This document shows positions 35,081 to 44,805 of a stretch of DNA of 64,000 nucleotides, one piece after another. The stretch comes from Phycisphaerales bacterium AB-hyl4 (lineage in GTDB: Bacteria; Planctomycetota; Phycisphaerae; Phycisphaerales; Phycisphaeraceae), in the NCBI GenBank assembly GCA_041821185.1, contig JBGUBD010000004.1, forward strand, positions 426,810 through 490,809. Reading direction: 5' to 3'. Each line of letters begins with the position of its first letter. Position 1 is the first letter of the stretch. Position numbers and translations under genes: made by a program. The notes beneath the pieces are model-generated. The model saw only the letters and a list, made by a program, of their open reading frames with translations, was not told where the DNA came from and ran no database searches.

Positions 35081-37861
35081 ATGCATGATCAACTGCGTCA
35101 CCGATTGCTCGGCTGGTGGGCTGGCATCATCAGCCATTGGCCAGGGTGGATTCTGGCCATCGCCCTGCTGCTCGCGCTTGCCGCGGTGGCGGTGACGGTG
35201 TCGCAGCTCAGCTTTCAATCCAACCGCAACGACCTGATCTCCGAAGACATCGACTGGAACCAGCGATTCATTCACTGGCGATCGCTGTTCCCCGGCAAGG
35301 ACGACATCATCATCATCGTCGAGACGCACGACCCGGCCACCGGCGCGGCCGACGACGAAACCGCGGCGCGGGCACGGGCGCTCGTCAACGAGCTGGCTGA
35401 ACGACTGGAGGCCAGCGACGCGGTGGTCGAAGTGGTGTGGGGGTTCGACCAGTCCGCAGTGCATCCGCGCAGCGTTCGGCTGCTGTCGATGGACGCGTTT
35501 GAAGCGCAATTGGCAGAGGTCGGCGCTGCCGGCCCGCTGCTGGAAAGCGCGACGCCGCAGGCGTTGATTCGGCAGGGGCTCGCCCAGGCGGACGGTGACG
35601 AGACGGACGAAGACCCGGCCCAGGCTCAGGCCGGGCTCGAAGCGTTTACGCAGCTCATCCGCGGGTTCACGCATCGGATGCAGACGCAGACGGACGAAAC
35701 CGTCGACCTGATGCAGTTCGCTGCGCCGGGCATGAGCCCGGCGGAGTGGGAGTACCTGGCGACACCGAACCAACGGTTTTTAATCATGCAGGTCGTGCCG
35801 CGGGAGGACCCCGGCGCGCTCAGTCCCATCGGCCGATCGATCGGCGAGGTGCGTCGGCTGCTGCGCGAAGTCGGCCGCGACTACCCGGACGTGGCCTTCG
35901 GCACGACAGGCGTCGCCGTGGTGGAGACGGACGAGACCGCGGCCGCGACGGCCGACTCGACCAAGGCGTCGATCCTGGCCGTGGTGTTGATCACGCTGCT
36001 GCTGGTGGCGGCGTTTCACAGCCTGCGCATGCCGCTGTTGCTGATGATTGCCCTGATGATCGGCATTGCCTGGAGCTTCGGCTTTCTCACGCTCGCGGTT
36101 GGGCATTTGCAGGTGATCAGCGTGATTTTCGCGGTGATTCTGCTCGGGCTCGGCGTGGCGTTCGGCATTCACCTGATCACCGGCTTTGAGTTGCATCGAC
36201 ATCGCCACCCCGATTCCGAGGAAGGCTTCCGCGCGACGATGCGCGAAACGTTTGAAAGCGTGGGCCCGGGCATCGTCACCGGCGCGTTCACCACCGCGGC
36301 GGCGTTCTCCACCACGTTGCTGACCGACTTCCGCGGCGTGGCGGAGATGGGCCTGATCGCCGCTGGCGGCATCCTGCTTTGCCTGCTGGCGATGGTGAGC
36401 GTCTTTCCCGCGCTGCTGCGGCTGTACAAGCGGAAGCACAAGCATTTCGTGCGTTTGGAGTCGCGTACGTTTCACGTGTTTGAAGAGCGGTGGGTTTCGC
36501 CGTTCACACGTCGGCCGAAGCTGACGCTGGCCATCGCGGGCGTCATCACGGGGCTGTCGCTGGTGGCGGTGTCGCAGCTTCGCTTCGACTACAACCTCGT
36601 CGAACTGATGCCGCACAACATCGAAAGCGTCGAATGGCAGCGGCGGATCGCAGACGATGGCGAGCAGTCGATCTGGTCGGCAGTAAGCGTGGCGAACAGC
36701 CTCGAAGAAGCCCGCATGCTGACCCGGCAGTACCAGGCGATGGGGTCGGTCGATGGCGTGGGCGGCATCGGCATGCTGTTCCCGCGCGATGAAGATGAAA
36801 AGCTTTCGCTCATCCGCGACGTGCAAGCGCAGGTGGGCGCCGCGGCCGAGCAAGCCCTGGCCGAGCGCGTGCCCGAGACGCCGACCGACGAGCCTAGCCT
36901 GGTGGAGCAACTGCGCAGTTTGCAGTTGTCGCTGCCGTTCGTGCAGGCGCAGTTGCCGCCCGCGCTTCGGCCGACGCTACGCGACACTTCCGCGGCGATC
37001 AATGAATTTGTCACGACAGCTCAAGCGTTGCCCGCCGACGAACGCGAACGTCGGCTAAACGCATTGCAACGTGATTACGATCGCTGGCGCGAGCAGACCG
37101 CTCAACTCGTCTCGGCCACGCTTGATGACGGGCCGATGCAGCTGACCGACCTGCCCGCCGAGGCGATTGGGGCTTATGTCGCCGAGCGCGATGGTCAGCA
37201 ATGGTTCGTGTTGGAGGTGTATCCGCGTTTGCCGGAGGACGTGACCGACCCGCTGAACCCGCGTGTGCTCGGGCCGTTCGTGACCGAAGTGCAGGCGGTC
37301 GACCCGGAAGCGACCGGGGCCATGGTGCAGCTTTACCTCTCGGGCGATCTGATCTGGCGTTCGTATCTGCTCGCGGGCGGGCTTGCTCTCTCGGCGGTGC
37401 TGGTGCTGGTGTGGGTCGACTTCCGCTCGATTCGCGACGCAGCGCTGACGCTCGTTCCGGTCGCGGCCGGCTTTGCGGTGACGTTCGCGATCATGTGGCT
37501 GGTCGGGCTGAACATCAACCCGGCGAACATCATGGTGCTGCCGCTGATGTTCGGCATCGGCGTCGACGCGGGCGTGCACATGCTCCACCGCTATCGGCAA
37601 GACCCCACGCGACGCCCCCTCGGGCTCGCCGGCGGCACGGGCAAGGGCATCACACTCACCAGCTTCACGACCATGATCGGCTTCGGCTCGCTGATGCTCG
37701 CCCAGCATCGCGGCATCGCCGGCATCGGCTTCGTCCTCAGCGTCGGCATTGGCATGACGCTGCTCGCCTGCTGGACCATCGTGCCCGCATGGCTTGAACT
37801 GCGGACGCGAGCCGAGCAATCAAAATCAAAAGGCAAGCAACCGCATGCTCAACCGGGATAA
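35081..37861 (+). CDS. MMPL/RND-family transporter, HpnN-like
   Basis: This 926-residue protein has the twin RND plan. There is one helix (ILAIALLLALAAVAVTVSQL), a large periplasmic domain, five helices at about 310-470, another helix at about 490-510 (LTLAIAGVITGLSLVAVSQL), a second large domain, and five helices from about 770. Motifs such as LNINPANIMVLPLMFGIGVD and GVHMLHRYR are seen in the MMPL and hopanoid-transporter HpnN branch. It probably moves lipids between membranes. Hopanoid genes are not in view. The start was set at the ATG before HDQLRHRL. Confidence 0.85.
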   Translation: MHDQLRHRLLGWWAGIISHWPGWILAIALLLALAAVAVTVSQLSFQSNRNDLISEDIDWNQRFIHWRSLFPGKDDIIIIVETHDPATGAADDETAARARALVNELAERLEASDAVVEVVWGFDQSAVHPRSVRLLSMDAFEAQLAEVGAAGPLLESATPQALIRQGLAQADGDETDEDPAQAQAGLEAFTQLIRGFTHRMQTQTDETVDLMQFAAPGMSPAEWEYLATPNQRFLIMQVVPREDPGALSPIGRSIGEVRRLLREVGRDYPDVAFGTTGVAVVETDETAAATADSTKASILAVVLITLLLVAAFHSLRMPLLLMIALMIGIAWSFGFLTLAVGHLQVISVIFAVILLGLGVAFGIHLITGFELHRHRHPDSEEGFRATMRETFESVGPGIVTGAFTTAAAFSTTLLTDFRGVAEMGLIAAGGILLCLLAMVSVFPALLRLYKRKHKHFVRLESRTFHVFEERWVSPFTRRPKLTLAIAGVITGLSLVAVSQLRFDYNLVELMPHNIESVEWQRRIADDGEQSIWSAVSVANSLEEARMLTRQYQAMGSVDGVGGIGMLFPRDEDEKLSLIRDVQAQVGAAAEQALAERVPETPTDEPSLVEQLRSLQLSLPFVQAQLPPALRPTLRDTSAAINEFVTTAQALPADERERRLNALQRDYDRWREQTAQLVSATLDDGPMQLTDLPAEAIGAYVAERDGQQWFVLEVYPRLPEDVTDPLNPRVLGPFVTEVQAVDPEATGAMVQLYLSGDLIWRSYLLAGGLALSAVLVLVWVDFRSIRDAALTLVPVAAGFAVTFAIMWLVGLNINPANIMVLPLMFGIGVDAGVHMLHRYRQDPTRRPLGLAGGTGKGITLTSFTTMIGFGSLMLAQHRGIAGIGFVLSVGIGMTLLACWTIVPAWLELRTRAEQSKSKGKQPHAQPG

Positions 37862-37955
37862 GCACGCTTACCCCCCTGCCTGGAAGTAAGGCCTGGAGGA
37901 GATATTTCTCATCCAGCGAACCGTCCCCTCAGTCAGTTCAAGACCAAACGCTATC

Positions 37956-38609
37956 ATGGCCCGCATGATCGCACGCATCGAAGGCATCCTCGAATCCATC
38001 GACGAAGATCGCGCCCAGGTCGCCATGCCGGCCGGCTTCACGCTCGACGTGCTGCTGCCGGCCTTCGCCGCCGTCCGCCTCGCGCCTTCGTCCGGCTCGC
38101 CGATCACGCTCCACACCGTGCTGTTCATCGAGGCCCAGGCCCAGGGCACGACCATGCTCCCGCGACTCGTCGGCTTCCTCACCCCGGAAGACCGCGCGTT
38201 CTACCAACTGTTCATCACCACCAAAGGCATCGGCCAACGCAAGGCCCTCCGCGCCATGACCCTGCCCGTCGGCCAGATCGCCGCCGCCATCGCCGACCGC
38301 GACACCGCCCTGCTCCAGAGCCTGCCCGAAATCGGCAAGCGCACCGCCGAGACCATCGCCGTCTCCCTCAGCGGCAAGGTCGACCGGTTCATCCAGCCCA
38401 CCGCCACCGGCGACGGCGGCCCCACTGCCGCGGTCGGCCTGCCGCGTGGTTCGAGCATCGCCCGCGAAGCGCTGGAAGTGCTCCTGCAACTGGGCGAAAA
38501 CCGCGCCGAAGCCGTCGCCTGGATCGACCAGGTGCTCGGCCGCGACGACGCCCCCACCGAGGCCGACCAGCTCATCGCCGAGGTTTACCGCCTCAAAGCC
38601 GGTACGTGA
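37956..38609 (+). CDS. ruvA: Holliday junction branch migration protein RuvA
   Basis: The 217-residue protein binds four-way DNA junctions and loads the RuvB helicase. MIARIEGILESIDEDRAQV is the family N-terminus; it is preceded in frame by MAR, so either ATG (37956 or 37965) could be used. The two helix-hairpin-helix motifs are TKGIGQRKALRAM and LPEIGKRTAETIAVSL. A C-terminal three-helix RuvB-binding domain (REALEVLLQLGENRAEAVAW) follows. The central domain is normal in length. ruvB and ruvC are not adjacent. Confidence 0.92.
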   Translation: MARMIARIEGILESIDEDRAQVAMPAGFTLDVLLPAFAAVRLAPSSGSPITLHTVLFIEAQAQGTTMLPRLVGFLTPEDRAFYQLFITTKGIGQRKALRAMTLPVGQIAAAIADRDTALLQSLPEIGKRTAETIAVSLSGKVDRFIQPTATGDGGPTAAVGLPRGSSIAREALEVLLQLGENRAEAVAWIDQVLGRDDAPTEADQLIAEVYRLKAGT

Positions 38610-38733
38610 CCCGCTCGGCCGAGGCTCCAACTTGCAGCCGAAAAGAGTTGCTATGATGAACGCCGTAACCCTCGGTGCTGCGTCACAGCACCCTGCGTCG
38701 ACGTGTGTCGATGCTTTTCGATGAGTCTTTGCC

Positions 38734-39456
38734 ATGAATGTTTTGATTGTGGGCGGGGCAGGCCACGTTGGTTCGATCATTCGGCCGGCCCTTGAACAAA
38801 CGTACAATTGCCGCTATCTCGACCTGAAACCTGTCCCCGGCGCGGAAGACCGCACCTTCGTCGGCGACGTCAATGATACTGAACTCGTCGACCAGGCCGT
38901 GCAGGACCAGAACGCCCTGCTCTACCTGGCGATGGGCAAATCCGAACCCAGCACGAAGCATCCCGGCAACACCAAAGCATCATTTGATGTCAACGTCTGT
39001 GGCTTCTACCAGGTGCTCAGGCAGGCACTGAAAGCCGGCGTACGGCAGGTCTGTATGGCCAGTTCGCTCAGCGTCTACAAATCGCTCATCAACCAAGACT
39101 TTGCCGTTGATGAGCAAATCCCCGCCGACCACTGGGGGCCGTACGGCTTCAGCAAACGCGTCGCCGAGTTCATCTGCCAAGCCGCCGTCCAGGAATATCC
39201 CGACGCCTCCATCCTCGCCCTGCGACTGATCCACCCGCAAAACGAAGAAGGCTGGGCCGAGTTCCTCAACGGCGACGCCAAACCACGATTCCGCATTCGC
39301 ACCGGACCGGAAGACACACGCAGACTCTTCCTCAAAGCCCTCGAATTCAACGAGCCCGGCTGCCACATCCTCCAGGCCACCGGCGACATGACCGGCGAGC
39401 GATTGCCAAACCACCTCGTCCGCGAAATCCTCGGCTGGGAACCCCAACACCAATAA
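38734..39456 (+). CDS. NAD-dependent epimerase/dehydratase (extended SDR)
   Basis: The 240-residue protein starts with the Rossmann motif MNVLIVGGAGHVGSIIRPAL. It continues with DVNDTELVDQAVQ, VCMASSLSVYKS (the active-site Ser/Thr region) and the catalytic YGFSK. It is shorter than typical sugar epimerases (about 310 residues), with a reduced substrate domain. The activity is probably on a nucleotide-sugar or uronic acid-type substrate, but this cannot be fixed from sequence. It is flanked by ruvA and a convergent lactonase. Confidence 0.85.
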   Translation: MNVLIVGGAGHVGSIIRPALEQTYNCRYLDLKPVPGAEDRTFVGDVNDTELVDQAVQDQNALLYLAMGKSEPSTKHPGNTKASFDVNVCGFYQVLRQALKAGVRQVCMASSLSVYKSLINQDFAVDEQIPADHWGPYGFSKRVAEFICQAAVQEYPDASILALRLIHPQNEEGWAEFLNGDAKPRFRIRTGPEDTRRLFLKALEFNEPGCHILQATGDMTGERLPNHLVREILGWEPQHQ

Positions 39457-39497
39457 TCGCCCACCGCCCAAACCCCTGGGGCTGCCCCCCGCCCGCC

Positions 39498-40658
39498 TCA
39501 CGGCATCGGCTGATACAGCACCGACATCGGCGTGCCCAATGACACACGCTGCCCCGTAAACGTCGGCTCGCCCGTCGTCGCGTCAAGCTCAAATACCGTC
39601 AGATCGTTCGACTTCTGATGCGCCGCAATCAGATACCGCCCCGTCGGATCAATCGCGAAGTGGCGCGGAAACGTCCCTTCAATCGACACATGCCCCGCCG
39701 ACTCCAGCCGACCCGTCGACGCATCAATTCGAAACGTCGCCAGGCTGTCGTGCCCGCGGTTCGCGCCATAAAGAAAACGCCCCGACGGATGCACCGCCAC
39801 CTCAGACGGATAGTTTTCACCCTCGAACCCGCTCGGCAGCGTTGTTTCAGACTGCAACTGCGTCAGCCGACCCGCCTCGACATCAAACGCCAGCGCCAGC
39901 ACGGTCGAGTCCAGCTCGTTGATCAGGTAAACCACATCCAGCGTCGGGTGAAACGCGAAATGGCGCGGCCCCGCCCCGGCCGCCGCCGTCAGCGAGCCTT
40001 CCTCCAGCAGCTCCAGTTGCCCCGCTTCGCTGTTGTAGCGATAGACGAACAGCCGGTCGGCTCCAAGATCCGCCGCCAGCGCAAATCGGCCGGCGGGGTG
40101 CACCTGGATCGCATGCGCGTGCGGGCCTTTCTGTCGCCGGGGGTTCGCGCTCGAGCCCGTGTGGGCCACCACGCACGACGCCTCGCCGAGTTGGCCGTCC
40201 GCCTGAATCGGCAACACCGCCACTGAACCGGAGCTGTAGTTCGCCACCAGCACGCCCCGCCCCGCCGGGTCCACCGTCACATAGCAGGGGCCATCGCCGC
40301 CGGACGGCTGATGGTTGATTAATGTCAGCCCGCCCGTCGCGCGATCCACTGCAAAGGCATAGACCACCCCGACCTTGCCCCCGTCCGCCTGCGACATCGC
40401 CCCCACGCTGTACATCCACCGCCCGTTGGGGTGCATCGCCTGAAACGTCGGCCCCTCCGCCTCCACCGCCAGGCAAGGCTCGCTCAATCGGCCTGCCTTG
40501 AGATCAAGCTCTGCCAGGTAGACGCCCTTGCTTCCCTCCTGGCTCGCCGTGCCAAGATAGACACGCCAACGGTCGGCCTCACCGTCCGCACCGTCCGCGA
40601 ACCGGGCCATCCCCAGACAAACAGCCAACATCCCCAGCATCATCAGCAGCATCGACAT
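39498..40658 (-). CDS. Lactonase-family seven-bladed propeller protein (Pgl/YbhE-like), exported
   Basis: The 386-residue protein begins with a signal peptide (MSMLLMMLGMLAVCLGMARFADG). It continues with the repeated propeller pattern of the 6-phosphogluconolactonase YbhE family: GPHAHAIQVHPAGRFALAAD, GPRHFAFHPTLDVVYLINEL, EVAVHPSGRFLYGANRG and FAIDPTGRYLIAAHQKSN. Cytoplasmic YbhE acts in the pentose phosphate path. An exported version more likely hydrolyses an extracellular sugar lactone or is purely structural. No partner gene is close. Confidence 0.86.
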   Translation of the reverse strand: MSMLLMMLGMLAVCLGMARFADGADGEADRWRVYLGTASQEGSKGVYLAELDLKAGRLSEPCLAVEAEGPTFQAMHPNGRWMYSVGAMSQADGGKVGVVYAFAVDRATGGLTLINHQPSGGDGPCYVTVDPAGRGVLVANYSSGSVAVLPIQADGQLGEASCVVAHTGSSANPRRQKGPHAHAIQVHPAGRFALAADLGADRLFVYRYNSEAGQLELLEEGSLTAAAGAGPRHFAFHPTLDVVYLINELDSTVLALAFDVEAGRLTQLQSETTLPSGFEGENYPSEVAVHPSGRFLYGANRGHDSLATFRIDASTGRLESAGHVSIEGTFPRHFAIDPTGRYLIAAHQKSNDLTVFELDATTGEPTFTGQRVSLGTPMSVLYQPMP

Positions 40659-40740
40659 GCCATCGCTCCCATCTCACAATAAATTCAGTTCAGCGGAACC
40701 ACTCCGGCATGGTACCGCATCCGTCCATCCTAATCCGCCC

Positions 40741-40769
40741 GAAGCCCACGGCGTCACGCCGTGGGCTTC
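40741..40769. terminator. Perfect hairpin upstream of the Nudix gene
   Basis: GAAGCCCACGGCG and CGCCGTGGGCTTC are 13-bp perfect arms with a 3-base TCA loop, followed by TCTCCCCCC. The same AAGCCCACGG start occurs at 42595. It lies between the divergent lactonase and Nudix genes, so a terminator role is not obvious; it may be a dispersed palindromic unit. Confidence 0.6.
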
Positions 40770-40812
40770 TCCCCCCGTCCATCACCCCATATCTGCTACC
40801 ATCGCCCGCCTG

Positions 40813-41343
40813 ATGACCAAGGCCCTTCCCTACCAGATCGCCGTCCTCTGCTACCTGTTCGACCACGACGGGCAGGTGCTGCTGCTGCACCGCCGCAAGC
40901 ATCCGAACCGCGAGCTCTACTCCCCCATCGGCGGCAAGCTCGAACAAGGCGACGGCGAAAGCCCCACCGCCTGCGCCGTTCGCGAGATCGAAGAAGAAGC
41001 CGGCCTCACCATCTCCCCCTCCGAACTGCACCTGACCGGCATCGTCTCGGAAACCGCGCTGAACAACGAAACCCACTGGCTGATGTTTCTCTACGAAGTG
41101 ACCCATCCCGTCACCGTCCAGCGCAGCGAATTCGACGAAGGTCGCCTCGAATGGCACGACCCGGCCACGATCGCCAAGCTCGCCCTGCCCGACACCGATC
41201 GCCGGGTGATCTGGCCCCTGTTCTGGCGCTACCGCGGCCGCTTTTTCACCGCCCACATCGACTGCCGCGGCGACGCCATGCGCTGGCATCTCGAACAGCC
41301 CGCTGCCGACGCCGCGGGCCCGCATGTTCTCCATAACGCCTGA
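40813..41343 (+). CDS. Nudix hydrolase
   Basis: The protein has 176 residues from ATG 40813; the frame is open upstream but runs through the hairpin. The Nudix box reads GGKLEQGDGESPTACAV followed by REIEEEAGL. All catalytic glutamates are present, and there is a two-residue insert between the first glycine and first glutamate. The protein resembles MutT/8-oxo-dGTP or Ap4A type hydrolases that clean up nucleoside diphosphate derivatives. The exact substrate cannot be read. Confidence 0.88.
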   Translation: MTKALPYQIAVLCYLFDHDGQVLLLHRRKHPNRELYSPIGGKLEQGDGESPTACAVREIEEEAGLTISPSELHLTGIVSETALNNETHWLMFLYEVTHPVTVQRSEFDEGRLEWHDPATIAKLALPDTDRRVIWPLFWRYRGRFFTAHIDCRGDAMRWHLEQPAADAAGPHVLHNA

Positions 41344-41521
41344 CTGTTGCAGCCTTGCCGAAAACACAGCCACGTCGCAACTTCCCGGTTGTCTAACGGA
41401 AAAATCGCGCTACTGTTTCCGATAGATAAGCAGAGGTGGATGGCGCAGACTTGCCGAGGCGTTTCGCCAAGCCGACTGCGCACGTCACCGTTGTACCTAC
41501 ATTCTCCGCGCGAGGTGCCGT

Positions 41522-42568
41522 TTGGGCCTCTTTCAACATGATGACCGTCCGACTCGCCCCTTGGCTCCCTGGGCATTCAGCGACACCGCTTTCTGGGAAA
41601 CGCTTCAGCCGCTGATCCCCCATACCGCGATGCTGTTGGCGCTGGCCGACCGCGACCACCCCGAGCAGCCGGCCGTACTCAGCTCGCACGGCATCGACGC
41701 CGAGCGGCTCCATCGCTGGCACAGCCAGTCCGCCGAGGGCGCCGACGCCGCCAACGAAGTCTTCGCCGACCAGGGCCACCTCCTCCAACAGACCTTCCCC
41801 GCCAGCCCCAACACCGCGCAGCAGTGGCATCTTGTCCTGCTGCGCACCGACCGTTCCTTCGAACCGGTCGATCAGCAGTTGGCGTTCGTCGTGCTTCGAC
41901 AGATCAACGCGGCCTTCGACCACCTGCCCGAGCCGAACCTTCGTCGCCTGCTGATCAGCCATGACCACCGCTTGCTCCACGCCGACCCGCTCAGCGAAGC
42001 CAGCGGCCTGCGCGAACCCGCCCTGCTGACGCGTTTCATCGAGCAGTTACGCAAGCTCATCGCCCAGCGGTGGCCCAACCTCGACGATGACGCGGTGCAC
42101 AACCTCCCCATGATGGTCGATGACGAGCCCACCTGGGTCCGCTTTCGGCGGCGTCTTCCTGTCAACAACCACGCCACCGGCCCCTGGTACGTCGAGATGC
42201 GCCCGCTCACCGAGCACGACGCCCCAGCCGTCGGCCTCGTCGACGACGGCCGCGTCGCCCAGGCGATCGCCTACCTCAGCGACAACTACGCCAGCGCCCC
42301 CACGCTCAACGACGTCGCCGACGCCGTGCAGGTCAGCTCCTACCACTTTCATCGACTGTTCGTCCGGCACGCGGGCATCAGCCCCAAGCATTACCTGTTG
42401 CGCACGCAGCTCATGATCGCCCGCTGGCTGCTGTCGAGCACCCGCAGACCCGTCGGCGACATCGCCACCGCCACCGGCTTCGCCTCCCACGGCCACTTCA
42501 CCGCCACCTTCCACCGACACCTGGGCATCAGCCCCACAACCTTCCGCGAATCCGCAGCCACCACATAA
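41522..42568 (+). CDS. AraC-family transcriptional regulator
   Basis: The 348-residue protein starts with TTG; no in-frame ATG or GTG offers an earlier or better start before the conserved part. The C-terminal 100 residues hold the two AraC helix-turn-helix motifs: APTLNDVADAVQVSSYHFHR and VGDIATATGFASHGHFTATF, followed by the ending GISPTTFR. The N-terminal 230 residues are a sensor domain I do not recognise. It is convergent with xylA, 80 bases apart with a shared terminator, so xylose-related control is possible but not shown. Confidence 0.85.
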   Translation: MGLFQHDDRPTRPLAPWAFSDTAFWETLQPLIPHTAMLLALADRDHPEQPAVLSSHGIDAERLHRWHSQSAEGADAANEVFADQGHLLQQTFPASPNTAQQWHLVLLRTDRSFEPVDQQLAFVVLRQINAAFDHLPEPNLRRLLISHDHRLLHADPLSEASGLREPALLTRFIEQLRKLIAQRWPNLDDDAVHNLPMMVDDEPTWVRFRRRLPVNNHATGPWYVEMRPLTEHDAPAVGLVDDGRVAQAIAYLSDNYASAPTLNDVADAVQVSSYHFHRLFVRHAGISPKHYLLRTQLMIARWLLSSTRRPVGDIATATGFASHGHFTATFHRHLGISPTTFRESAATT

Positions 42569-42594
42569 ACGACACAGCAACATCACCACACGAC

Positions 42595-42624
42595 AAAGCC
42601 CACGGATGGCCATCCGTGGGCTTT
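42595..42624. terminator. Bidirectional terminator between araC-type gene and xylA
   Basis: A 30-bp perfect palindrome with 15-bp arms (AAAGCCCACGGATGG / CCATCCGTGGGCTTT) lies between convergent genes. The AAA/TTT ends serve both strands. Confidence 0.82.
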
Positions 42625-42647
42625 AACGTTACTTCAGCTCAACGCAA

Positions 42648-43823
42648 TCACACACCCATCATCAAATCGAACACCCGCTGATCCAGTTCCTCATAAGGCA
42701 GCGGCCGCTCTGCCAGCTTCTTGCGATCAAACTCCCGCTCCAGCAGCGCGTTCGCGTTCGACTTGCTGTACTTGCTCACCAGCTGCTCAGCAGCCTTGCT
42801 CTTGCGGTTGATCTGCCGAAGCAGCTTTTGAATGTCCTTGTCCTTGTTGAACTGCTTGACCTTGTGTTCGAGGATTTTGTACGTCCGCATCGACCCGCGG
42901 GCGAACGCTTTCACATCGTCATAGTTCGACTGCCGGAACGCGTGGCTGTCGAAATGCTTCAGGCCGTCATACTTGTAATCGACCAGCAACTTCACAAGGA
43001 AAAACGAGTGCTTGTAGCTGATGCTGCCGAAGCGGTAGTCCTGATCGAATCGGCCGAACTCCTGATCGTTGAGATCGATGTGAAACAACTTGCCCGCCTC
43101 GAGCGCCGCGGCGACCTGGTGCACGAAGTTGAGGCCCGCCATATGTTCGTGAGCCATCTCCGGGTTGACGCCGCACATCTCCGGATGCTTCAGCGTCTGG
43201 ATGAAAGCGAGGTAGCTGCCGGTGACGGCGTTATAGATGTGGCCGCGCGGTTCGTTGGGCTTGGCTTCGAATGCGAAGCGGTAGCCGAACTTCCGGTCGA
43301 TGCTGTACTGGCAGAGGAAGTCGATCGCTTCGCGCATGCGCTTGATCGCCACGACCGGGTCCTTCGTCGCATCGCTTTCCGCGCCCTCGCGGCCGCCCCA
43401 GAAGACATAGGTCTTCGCGCCGAATTCCGCACCGAGTTCCATCGCCCGCATCACCTTCTGCACCGCGTAGGCGCGGATCTCCGCGTCATTGCTCGTGAAC
43501 GCGCCGTCTTTGAAGACGGGGTCGCGGAACAGGTCGGTGGTTGCCATGGGCACCTTCAGGCCGGTGCGCTTGAGAGCTTTGCGGAAGTCTTTTTTGATCT
43601 GATTGGCTTCGGCGTCGGTGGCGTCGATGGGGATCAGGTCGTTGTCGTGGAAGTTGACGCCGTGCACGCCGGGCACGTCGCCGAGCAGTTCGACGATTTT
43701 CGCCGGCTCAAGCTTCTCACGTGTCGGCCCGCCGAAGGGGTCGGCCCCCGGGTTGCCGACGGTCCACAACCCGAACGTAAACTTGTCCGCCGGCTTTGGC
43801 GCGAACGGATCAGACTTAGCCAT
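42648..43823 (-). CDS. xylA: Xylose isomerase
   Basis: The 391-residue enzyme converts D-xylose to D-xylulose (and glucose to fructose) in the cytoplasm with two divalent metals. It has the compact actinobacterial-type length. Active-site stretches are GVNFHDNDLIP (catalytic His), KTYVFWGGREGAES, RFAFEAKPNEPRG (metal Glu) and LFHIDLNDQ. A perfect AGGGAGG ribosome-binding site sits 6 bases before ATG. No xylulokinase is adjacent. It suggests growth on plant or algal xylans, in line with the glycosidase-like genes elsewhere in the window. Confidence 0.96.
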   Translation of the reverse strand: MAKSDPFAPKPADKFTFGLWTVGNPGADPFGGPTREKLEPAKIVELLGDVPGVHGVNFHDNDLIPIDATDAEANQIKKDFRKALKRTGLKVPMATTDLFRDPVFKDGAFTSNDAEIRAYAVQKVMRAMELGAEFGAKTYVFWGGREGAESDATKDPVVAIKRMREAIDFLCQYSIDRKFGYRFAFEAKPNEPRGHIYNAVTGSYLAFIQTLKHPEMCGVNPEMAHEHMAGLNFVHQVAAALEAGKLFHIDLNDQEFGRFDQDYRFGSISYKHSFFLVKLLVDYKYDGLKHFDSHAFRQSNYDDVKAFARGSMRTYKILEHKVKQFNKDKDIQKLLRQINRKSKAAEQLVSKYSKSNANALLEREFDRKKLAERPLPYEELDQRVFDLMMGV

Positions 43824-44191
43824 GGAGAGCCTCCCTCTTGTTTCGAAATGACGCGTACGCGAATGAATGAGTTAGTGTGGCGACAGGCGGTGAGCGGGTC
43901 AAGCCAACAAGGCGATTGCCTCCGATACACGAACGACTCGATGATGTAAAAACGGTAAATCGCTCAAAATACTGCCCCCACTGGCGAAATATACGTGTAC
44001 AATGCAACTGCAGGCGACGTCGGCATCATGCTCTGTCGCCCGCATCATATGCCTGCATCAGGCTTTTCCGAGACGGGGGCACTGACCATATGACCCATAT
44101 TTGTTCTGCTTGAATCGAACGCATTTGGTTTACCCCACCGATGTGAAGCAGTCCGGGTTTGCCATGGGACAGGTACCTGCGGAGGTGACCA
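43824..44191. other. Gap between xylA and the zinc-ribbon gene
   Basis: It contains the xylA ribosome-binding site and upstream region on the minus strand and, at 44180-44188, a strong GGAGGTGA site for the next plus-strand gene. I see no gene, clear promoter pair or repeat in between. Confidence 0.5.
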
Positions 44192-44533
44192 ATGGCGAAA
44201 CATCTCAAATGTGATTGTGGCACGATCTTCCAGATTCCTGAGCCGCTGAGCGACCAATCCTTCCAATGCCCCGCCTGCGACGCAGTGGGCCGTATCCCCA
44301 AGGTCGTGGTGCAACGTGACACAGCCGGCGACACGTCGGCGAACTTCAGCCTCTGCGACGGCTGCAAGCGCGTCCGGACCGTCGGTGGCATCCTCTGCCA
44401 GGCATGCACCTACCAGGCCTACACCGGCCAGAGAATGTCCCGGGGCTTCCAGTTCTGGATGATCCCCGTCGTCGCGGCCGGCGTCCTGCTCCTGCTTGGG
44501 ATGGGAATGTTCTGGCGCGGCCTCATATTCTAA
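44192..44533 (+). CDS. Zinc-ribbon protein with C-terminal membrane helix
   Basis: The 113-residue protein starts MAKHLKCDCGTIFQIP, with a zinc ribbon made of C-x-C and CPAC. A second cysteine cluster is LCDGCKRVR and ILCQAC. A single C-terminal helix follows (FWMIPVVAAGVLLLLGMGMF). It is a tail-anchored type with the zinc domain in the cytoplasm. GGAGGTGACCA gives an excellent ribosome-binding site. A conserved planctomycete-type small protein is likely; the function is unknown. Confidence 0.75.
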   Translation: MAKHLKCDCGTIFQIPEPLSDQSFQCPACDAVGRIPKVVVQRDTAGDTSANFSLCDGCKRVRTVGGILCQACTYQAYTGQRMSRGFQFWMIPVVAAGVLLLLGMGMFWRGLIF

Positions 44534-44805
44534 AGCAAGCACCCGGACCCTCACCGGGCAACCCCCAGTTTCACCTGTGGGCAATGCTGTGCAAGTGATT
44601 TTTTAGAGTAGGCAATCTGAAGAAGTTAGAGAATTTTTCAGCGTTGCGCGATCTTTCCATCAAACCCAGGCGTACCATTGGCAGGAGCGTGAACGATAAC
44701 GAAGACGCGACCCAAAGCGTGCGACCGCAACGCGACTGTAAACCCAAAGACAACAATCCTGAATCAGTGTGGAAGTGTGCTCGCGAGTCGGTCTAAAATG
44801 AACTG